A model generated the notes under the pieces. It made no database searches. It was not told the origin of the DNA and saw nothing but the letters and a program-made list of their open reading frames with translations. The position numbers and the translations under genes were made by a program. Of a stretch of DNA of 64,000 bases, positions 58,350-64,000 are shown piece by piece (the first letter of the stretch is position 1; the number at the start of each line of letters is the position of its first letter). The stretch comes from Bigelowiella natans CCMP2755. Lineage: Eukaryota > Cercozoa > Chlorarachniophyceae. The stretch lies in the NCBI GenBank assembly GCA_000320545.1, contig ADNK01000452.1, positions 1 to 64,000 of the forward strand, written 5' to 3'.

Positions 58350-58742
58350 TTCGCGCGCGCCTTCGTACCTCATAACCAGCCTGACGAACAAGATGGCACG
58401 TGCAAGGGGGTATGCTGGTATTGTTTGCAGCAACACCATATTCACGGGAAGCTAATCCCTTGGCTGACGGTCTATAACCCATCTGCCGTAACCATCTCGC
58501 CTCCGTTACTGGTTTCTCGACCCCGCTGCTACTACTACTGCTAGCATGGCTTCCTGATGTGTATGAGCATCTATATTTCAGACTGAGATCAGCAGATTGG
58601 GAATTATGAGCCACGACGCGCGCCTGCCGCACCAGCTTGAGATGGAGGCGTTTGATCCTTCATCTCCTGCGTCCGCTTTCTCATCCACGTGCGAGCTGTG
58701 TGCTTGGGGAGGGCGGTGACGTTGGTGCCGAGCACCCGATGG
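56764..58742 (-). CDS. NCBP3-like RNA/cap-binding protein
   Basis: Minus-strand exons, phase-matched: 58633-58742, 58369-58553, 58065-58187, 57896-57937, 57510-57761, 57205-57276 and 56764-57048. The last two encode an RRM-like fold: MFVNMKTRDVLALFRGFNP joined directly to VEWLDDDLCNICFPSREMA. The W-L-D-D motif followed by C-N is the hallmark of the NCBP3 (formerly C17orf85) family, which binds capped mRNA and works with NCBP1 in export (established for animals). Upstream exons include a basic patch (RQAKKRRVTRLATQ), a Ser run, and WLRQMGYRPSAKGLA. The first exon here starts in phase 2, so more exons lie upstream of 58742, near the head-to-head nucleotide-sugar transporter. The intron at 58188-58368 holds a (GT)n run. 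Order of parts differs from the animal protein, where the RRM is near the N-terminus. Confidence 0.75.
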
Positions 58743-59048
58743 CTGGGCAAGTGGGGATGTAGGTGTTAAAACAGTGATGTCGTCGTTAACGTTGTCGCAT
58801 GTGCAGAACTCCCTCCTTCCAAGAATATCAGGCGGCCAGGATTCTCTATTTCTTAAAACCCAAACTGCTTTTGCAATGGTTCGGATCATAAATGCATGGC
58901 GATTTGACCGAGCGTCAAGGGCCAAAACGCAAACACCGATGGCATCTGGCCGCTGAATTCTGGAGTGACCCTACGACATACGTAACTCGTATCCCGAGGT
59001 ATCACTTTTCCAGGCTGCGTCATCACCCTCCCTCCCTCTCCCCCCTCG

Positions 59049-60333
59049 ATGAAGATATCATGGATGGCAGCGATCGCCCTCGCGGTCCTTACGGTGCAGA
59101 ACACAACCGTTCCCATCACCATGCGCCTGGCGAGGACAACTGATGCTGCAGCCCCAGGGGAGGAGTATTGTGTGCCAGTCCTCGTGCTGATATCAGAGGT
59201 CATGAAGCTCATCAGCTCTTCCTTCCTACTAGCGTATGAAACAAATTCGGGTGTTGCCGCGATGAAAGAAGTGCAGAACAGCTTTGTGAATGACCTTCCA
59301 ACAACCCTCAAGCTCGGGGTCCCAGCAGGTCAGTAGAATAGACACATTAAGCATTTGCTCAGGCTTTGGTTTTGACTGCTGTGACCGTGCCTCTCAGGAT
59401 TATACTTCATCATGAACACCTGTTGCCAACTCGCAAACAGTTACCTTCCGGCGGCTGTTTACCAAGTAACATATCAGGGAAAGAGCCTCGTCGTAGCTCT
59501 TATGTCGGTAATATTGCTAGGAAGACGATTACAGGTCTTCCGTTGGATGGCGATCGCTGGATTGGCTATTGGTGTTGCAATGGTGAACGTATCGAAGGCC
59601 CCCGACAATGTGTCCAAATCTACTGAAGGTGCTGATAGCTTGATGATTCTCGGCCTGGGCTATTCGTTCACAGCGGCAATCTGCTCTGGATCGGCCGGGG
59701 TGTACTTCGAGATGATGATCAAGAAGCAACAGCCAAAGACGGCGAGCGGGCAGCCTGGCAAACAGCCGTCCCTCTGGCTTCGCAATATCCAGCTCGCATT
59801 TTTCTCTATTCTCATCGCAATCCCAGCTTGCATCGCCTCAACTTCCTTCGATGCCAATGACCCACTTCGGGGATTTGATATTAAAGTCTGGGCACTGGGC
59901 GTGAACAACGCACTCGGCGGCCTCATCGTAGCACTCGTTGTCAAGTAAATATCTCTCTCAGCATCCTTGCTTCATAACCTATGGCATTCCTCATTTATGA
60001 CTTGTCTTCGTGATAACCATCAGGCATGCCGATAACATCATGAAGTGTTTCTCGAATGCGACTTCGACGGTTCTTGCTACTGTCATCTGCATCCCGCTCT
60101 TTGGATTTGAACCCACCCCCCTATTCGTCCTGGGGGCATTTATAGTGTTGGCATCTGTTCTCCTTTATGGAGAGGCCATTCGGTTGGGGCCTACTTTCGA
60201 CACAATCGTGTGCGCGAAGGAGGATATAGCTGTTGCGATTCCGAAGGAAATCCAGTTAGAGTCGGGGGATGTTAATGGAAAAGAGAGTGAGATTCAAATG
60301 GGAGAAATATCCACCAAAGAGGCAAAAGATTAG
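59049..60333 (+). CDS. Nucleotide-sugar transporter (SLC35A-like)
   Basis: Three phase-matched exons: 59049-59328, 59398-59944 and 60025-60333. The protein, about 378 residues, starts MKISWMAAIALAVLTVQNT, the usual first helix, followed by MRLARTTD. Diagnostic parts are LISEVMKLISSSFLL, YQVTYQGKSLVVALMSVILL, GSAGVYFEMMIKKQ, ALGVNNALGGLIVALVVKHAD and NIMKCFSNATSTVLATV, all typical of UDP-galactose/CMP-sialate type Golgi transporters. The charged C-terminal tail ends KEAKD. An upstream ATG is possible, but this one fits the family start. The sugar nucleotide cannot be predicted. Confidence 0.88.
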
Positions 60334-61206
60334 TTTCACTAAACATTTAATAAGTCCTAAACATACGTCTGCTTTTCGTGCATATGTTCGTACGTTTGGC
60401 AATGAGTAGCGTCACGACTAACAGGAGCATCTTATTCGTGTGTCTGCAAGATTGATGAGCATGACAACTCTACGCTAGACAACAAGACAATGCATACAAA
60501 AGAAATTTTGCGCAAGCGCGCGCGCACGCTCAGCAGGTCAAATGAAGGCATGTACATGCGTTCTTAATTTGACATTCATCTAGACAGACATTGCGCGTGG
60601 CAGCAAGCGCACGATTGAGTGCTATAATTTTTATTGTAACGTCTGTAGTTGTCTGTGTGGACGTGCAAATCATCGCAACCTTGCAGCTGCCATGCAAGCT
60701 TGTCCGTAGTCGCATCACACATATAATATAATAACACACAAAAGTGCATATAGTATAGCAGACAAGTAGGCTGTTCATTCAATGCAAGTATGATTTGACG
60801 CGCTGCAGCCACCGTTTTGCATAGCTACACTAGGATGATAATTGAAAAGATTTAATCACATCATTACATCTGTCATAGCACAGCTGCGCCTCCGATAAGA
60901 CGGCGGTGTAGCTAGCGAATGACTTGAACAACTGTGGCCTACCAAGCTTAGAAAACTTCATTGCATAGACGCACGTATATTGTGGCAAGTCAGCATGCAT
61001 GAACGCCGCATGATCATCAATTCTGCTTGAATCGTTGCCAGCATTACTCATCTGAATTTGGCTACGCTGCGCTTGTCCTTATATTTTCTCCACATGAAAG
61101 ATGCCTGGAACCTACGCAGGCCATTCAAGAAAGAAAAAGCGAAAGTATAAACGACTAAGGCACGGATTCACACCCTCGAAAGTATATTCACCCCCCTCGC
61201 TCTCAA
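60334..61206. other. Tail-to-tail intergenic region with dispersed element
   Basis: This gap lies between the stops of the nucleotide-sugar transporter (plus) and the PfkB kinase (minus). There are no microsatellites. CATGTACATG, CTAGAC, TAGCTAGC and GCATGCATG words occur. It holds copy B of the dispersed element at 60824-60876. Short frames on the minus strand (60530-60812 and 60830-61051) have no recognisable content. Confidence 0.5.
60824..60876 (+). repeat. Dispersed conserved element, copy B
   Basis: Begins GCTACACTAGGATGATAATT, then GAAAAGATTTAATCA and TCATTACATCTGTCAT. It aligns with copy A (12451-12504) and copy C (31840-31895, minus) over about 53 bases. As with copy A, it sits between two genes whose 3' ends face each other. 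Confidence 0.7.
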
Positions 61207-61303
61207 TCAGCACACCTCAGCGATAGCTTCACTCCTCCAGGGAGTTCCTTCTCGTGCACCCAGCCTTGTCAACTTTTTCGCCGCAACATAAGACCCTTTT
61301 TGA

Positions 61304-61370
<67 letters not shown>

Positions 61371-61395
61371 CGGTGCGACCCGTGCGGTAAATATA

Positions 61396-61447
<52 letters not shown>

Positions 61448-61851
61448 TAACATATAATATTTTATATGTCACAGAATCATGATTTCCCACACAGATACTA
61501 CTCTTTCACTCTCCTACCATTCGCCAACTGTCTGTATATATGCTGCCCTCGCAATTAAACACGACCTAATTTCATTCCAGATTCAAGACTTTGCTTCCGA
61601 ACCAAAGCGTGAATAACCCCTGATTGTAACAAATAGTTCTCATCGACGTGAGCATCAACTATCTTCCTTCCTGAACGCCTGATCGACTAACATGAGCAGC
61701 AGCATAGAATCTGCAACGCGACGACCCAAAATTTAGCAATCATACACTTACGCACCAGCAATGTACGCGTCACCAGCGCCAGTTGTGTCCACGATATCCT
61801 TCGCATCAATTTGCCAGGCTTGACATCTGCATTGCAAATATATACATATTA

Positions 61852-61918
<67 letters not shown>

Positions 61919-62285
61919 ATGTAGAGTCTCAAGACTACCTGAACGTAAGGAAGCGGTTGTCTTTCCCTTTCCCTTCTTCTTCTTCTTCCTCTCCATTGTT
62001 CTCTCTTACGACCGCGATCGACCCATCAGCCTGGTGTAGAAAAGGGGCAAATCTTTCTGCTGTTCTCTCAACGACACATATGACGACACGATAACCACCG
62101 CTAAAAGGGTCACACCGAACACCATTGTGTGAAATAGCGATGATGGTGGTGGTGATGATGATGATGATGATGATGATTGCGATGGTGATGGTGATGATGA
62201 TGATGATGATGATGATGATAGTAATGATGGTGATGGTGATGATGATGATGACGATACGTCTCTCTGGATAAATCCGGTCTACACA

Positions 62286-62319
<34 letters not shown>

Positions 62320-62448
62320 CCACTTACACACCCCCATTGTGCTGACGACAAACTGGAGACGAGGCAGCTGGAGCAATATGGTCTTCATATTCGCCTCGAT
62401 GTCCTTGCTGTCTACATTTGAGATTCGGCAGATACACACAACACACAC

Positions 62449-62480
<32 letters not shown>

Positions 62481-62606
62481 ATGATAGATTAGAGCTATCA
62501 CTAACGCCACCTTTAACGACATTGCAATCATCATTTCCACCACCATCACACTACACCTACACGCCTCCCTAGTAGTAGGAAAGGTAGCCGTCGTCGTCGT
62601 TGCTGC

Positions 62607-62642
<36 letters not shown>

Positions 62643-62834
62643 CATGAGCAGCAGTACCATCTCCATGCTTCTCGGCAAATATATGAGGGTACTTTGAATT
62701 GGTGAACAGCATGTTCGCCTGTAGAGGATGACGATCCAGGGAAAAAAATGAGCAATAATGATGATAATGATTATGAATAACACTAAGAAGAAGATTAAGA
62801 AGAAGGCGACGGCTTTAGTGTTATTTGGTGGATT

Positions 62835-62871
<37 letters not shown>

Positions 62872-63928
62872 CTGTCTTGATGCCTTTGGAAGAAAAAATC
62901 GTCGCTTGAGCTGCTGCTAGATGACATCATCGTCCCTAGGATCACCGGACGGGATATGCCCTCCCAACAATAGCACAAGGAGTAGTAGTGGAAGTAGCAG
63001 AGGAGGGGTGGCGAGAAACCTTGGTCAATAGTTTTGCCAAGCCGGGTCGATCTTTCTCGACATCAAGGGATACCAGAACTCCTAACACACGCCATATTTT
63101 ATTTTCGTAAAAACGCGCGGCCTCTAAGCTGTAGCTTGGGGGGGGTGGGGGGAATGATGACGCTGAGGATCAAGGCATTAATATTGCGATGAGAACGCCT
63201 ACGACGACGACGGTTAGGAAGATCGGGTTGGTGATGGGTTGTGGTGGTGCTATTGCTACTGCTCTGAAGATATTGATGATGATGATGATGATGATGATGA
63301 AGATGATGATGATCGAGAGAATCCCTGACAAATTGGCTCACCTTTCGAATTCGCTAATTCACCCAGTTTTGTTGCCTACGGTACGTTTGAAATTGACGAA
63401 TGGATATCGTGCTGGCACAATGAAGCCGTCTATTGGAATCTTCGTGGTATTAGTGTGCTACCGCAGGCGTGTGCCTCCCGTCCAGATGAACCCAAGAGCA
63501 GTTGTCCAGCATTTCCCCTGATATTTCTTGGAGGTGGGGGGAGGAGGAGGAGGTAGATCATCACACACGGTGGTAGGGCGATCGCTGATACGCAAAAAGA
63601 GAATCTTCGATGTGTACTAACCGTCCGGCGAGAGCTCTTCTGTTGCGGGCGTATGAATGCACGTGCGTGTCGAGCTGGAGATTTGAATAACAGCAACAAC
63701 AGGTGGGGGAGGGGAATCGCGCGGCATTACGAGCACGCGGTGGGTATGAAAATAGATGTTATTTAAGATGCCTCCCCGTATCTGGGTTCTGCCATAAACT
63801 ACGAGGCACGAAACAACAGGTCTCATGCTGCCTGCGGCCAACCTCTTTTTGTCCACGATTACGTAGGTGAAGGGGGACGGGGTCCTATGGAAGCCATTAC
63901 AATAAACGCCGTTAGATCGCTCTCCCCT

Positions 63929-63959
<31 letters not shown>

Positions 63960-64000
63960 ACTCTCTCTTGTCACAGTTTTTGCTTCGTCAGCTAGAAAAG
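61207..64000 (-). CDS. PfkB-family carbohydrate kinase, plant type; 5' end off the window
   Basis: A sugar or nucleoside kinase of the ribokinase/PfkB fold. Eleven small minus-strand exons join with consistent phase: 63843-63884, 63622-63674, 63462-63517, 63342-63375, 63020-63081, 62658-62718, 62332-62411, 61939-62030, 61756-61826, 61566-61619 and 61207-61295 (stop TGA). Diagnostic pieces: TPSPFTYVIVDKK, TRTCIHTPATEELSPD, CSWVHLDGRHTPA, VLVSLDVEKDRPGLAKLL, ANMLFTNSKYPHIF, LPRLQFVVSTMGADGS, the catalytic signature DTTGAGDAYIAGG with its Asp base, and VAAKKLTRLGAREGTPW. The order and spacing match plant PfkB carbohydrate kinases and resemble ketohexokinase. Exons are 34-92 nt while introns are loaded with (CA), (TA), (GT), (CT), (ATG) and (GTT) arrays. 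The glycine-rich N-terminal signature lies beyond 64000. Substrate unknown. Confidence 0.9.
61305..61448. repeat. (CA)n(TA)n...(TA)n(T)n microsatellite cluster
   Basis: Lies in the last intron of the PfkB kinase, between exons 61566-61619 and 61207-61295, beginning about 10 nt from the acceptor. Read on the gene strand it is A-run, then TA, then TG repeats leading into the splice site. Confidence 0.9.
61850..61916. repeat. (TA)n(GT)n microsatellite
   Basis: Fills most of the PfkB kinase intron 61827-61938. Confidence 0.9.

Noticed and set aside
58886-59311. 141-codon minus-strand frame
   Set aside because: It is antisense to the first exon of the nucleotide-sugar transporter, which has a clear family start and matching splice phases.

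Overview
The window is nuclear DNA from a eukaryotic microbe, most likely an alga or related protist. Every gene that can be read is split into many exons with GT-AG borders. Many exons are very short (25-90 nt), and most introns in the first 28 kb and the last 7 kb carry long microsatellites: (CT/GA)n, (CA/GT)n, (TA)n, (CAT/ATG)n, poly-C and other trinucleotide runs. The gene set (plant-type PfkB kinase, F-box/JmjC protein, SulP transporter, TPT and nucleotide-sugar transporters, Ser/Thr/Pro-rich REJ protein) suggests a lineage such as chlorarachniophytes or cryptophytes. That species guess is inference only. No operons, CRISPR arrays, tRNA or rRNA genes were recognised.

Layout, left to right. 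(1) A SulP anion transporter on the minus strand runs off the left edge (about 1-5000). (2) An F-box/JmjC protein lies on the plus strand (6249-12100). (3) A bZIP factor lies on minus (13485-15282). (4) A SAP-domain protein lies on plus (16927-17666). (5) A long minus-strand unit runs from 28649 to 18743, with PDZ, Arg/Ser-rich, UBA-like, EF-hand and NHL-propeller segments; it is one gene or two adjacent genes. (6) 28.7-33.9 kb has no secure gene. (7) A 15-kb plus-strand gene (33947-49046) encodes a huge polycystin-1/REJ-like membrane protein with C-type lectin, RCC1-like, LamG-like, REJ, GPS and PDZ segments. (8) A pentameric ligand-gated ion channel with SAM-domain exons lies on minus (49670-53403). 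(9) A minus-strand ORF of unknown nature lies at 53909-54376. (10) A TPT-family transporter lies on plus (54428-55593). (11) An NCBP3-like RNA-binding protein lies on minus (56764-58742). (12) A nucleotide-sugar transporter lies on plus (59049-60333). (13) A PfkB sugar kinase lies on minus (61207 to beyond the right edge).

The securely read genes nearly alternate in orientation, so the window is a chain of head-to-head and tail-to-tail pairs. All five tail-to-tail gaps (12.1-13.5, 17.7-18.7, 49.0-49.7, 55.6-56.8 and 60.3-61.2 kb) share one texture: no microsatellites, but many CTAG, CATG, GCATGC and TGCA words. Two of these gaps, plus a similar stretch at 31.4-32.0 kb, each hold a copy of a conserved roughly 55-nt element. 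These gaps and that element are the parts of the window that known families do not explain.

Gene models were built by hand from splice signals, reading phase and family resemblance. Where adjoining exons are described as phase-compatible, this was checked base by base. Gaps in the models are stated in each entry.
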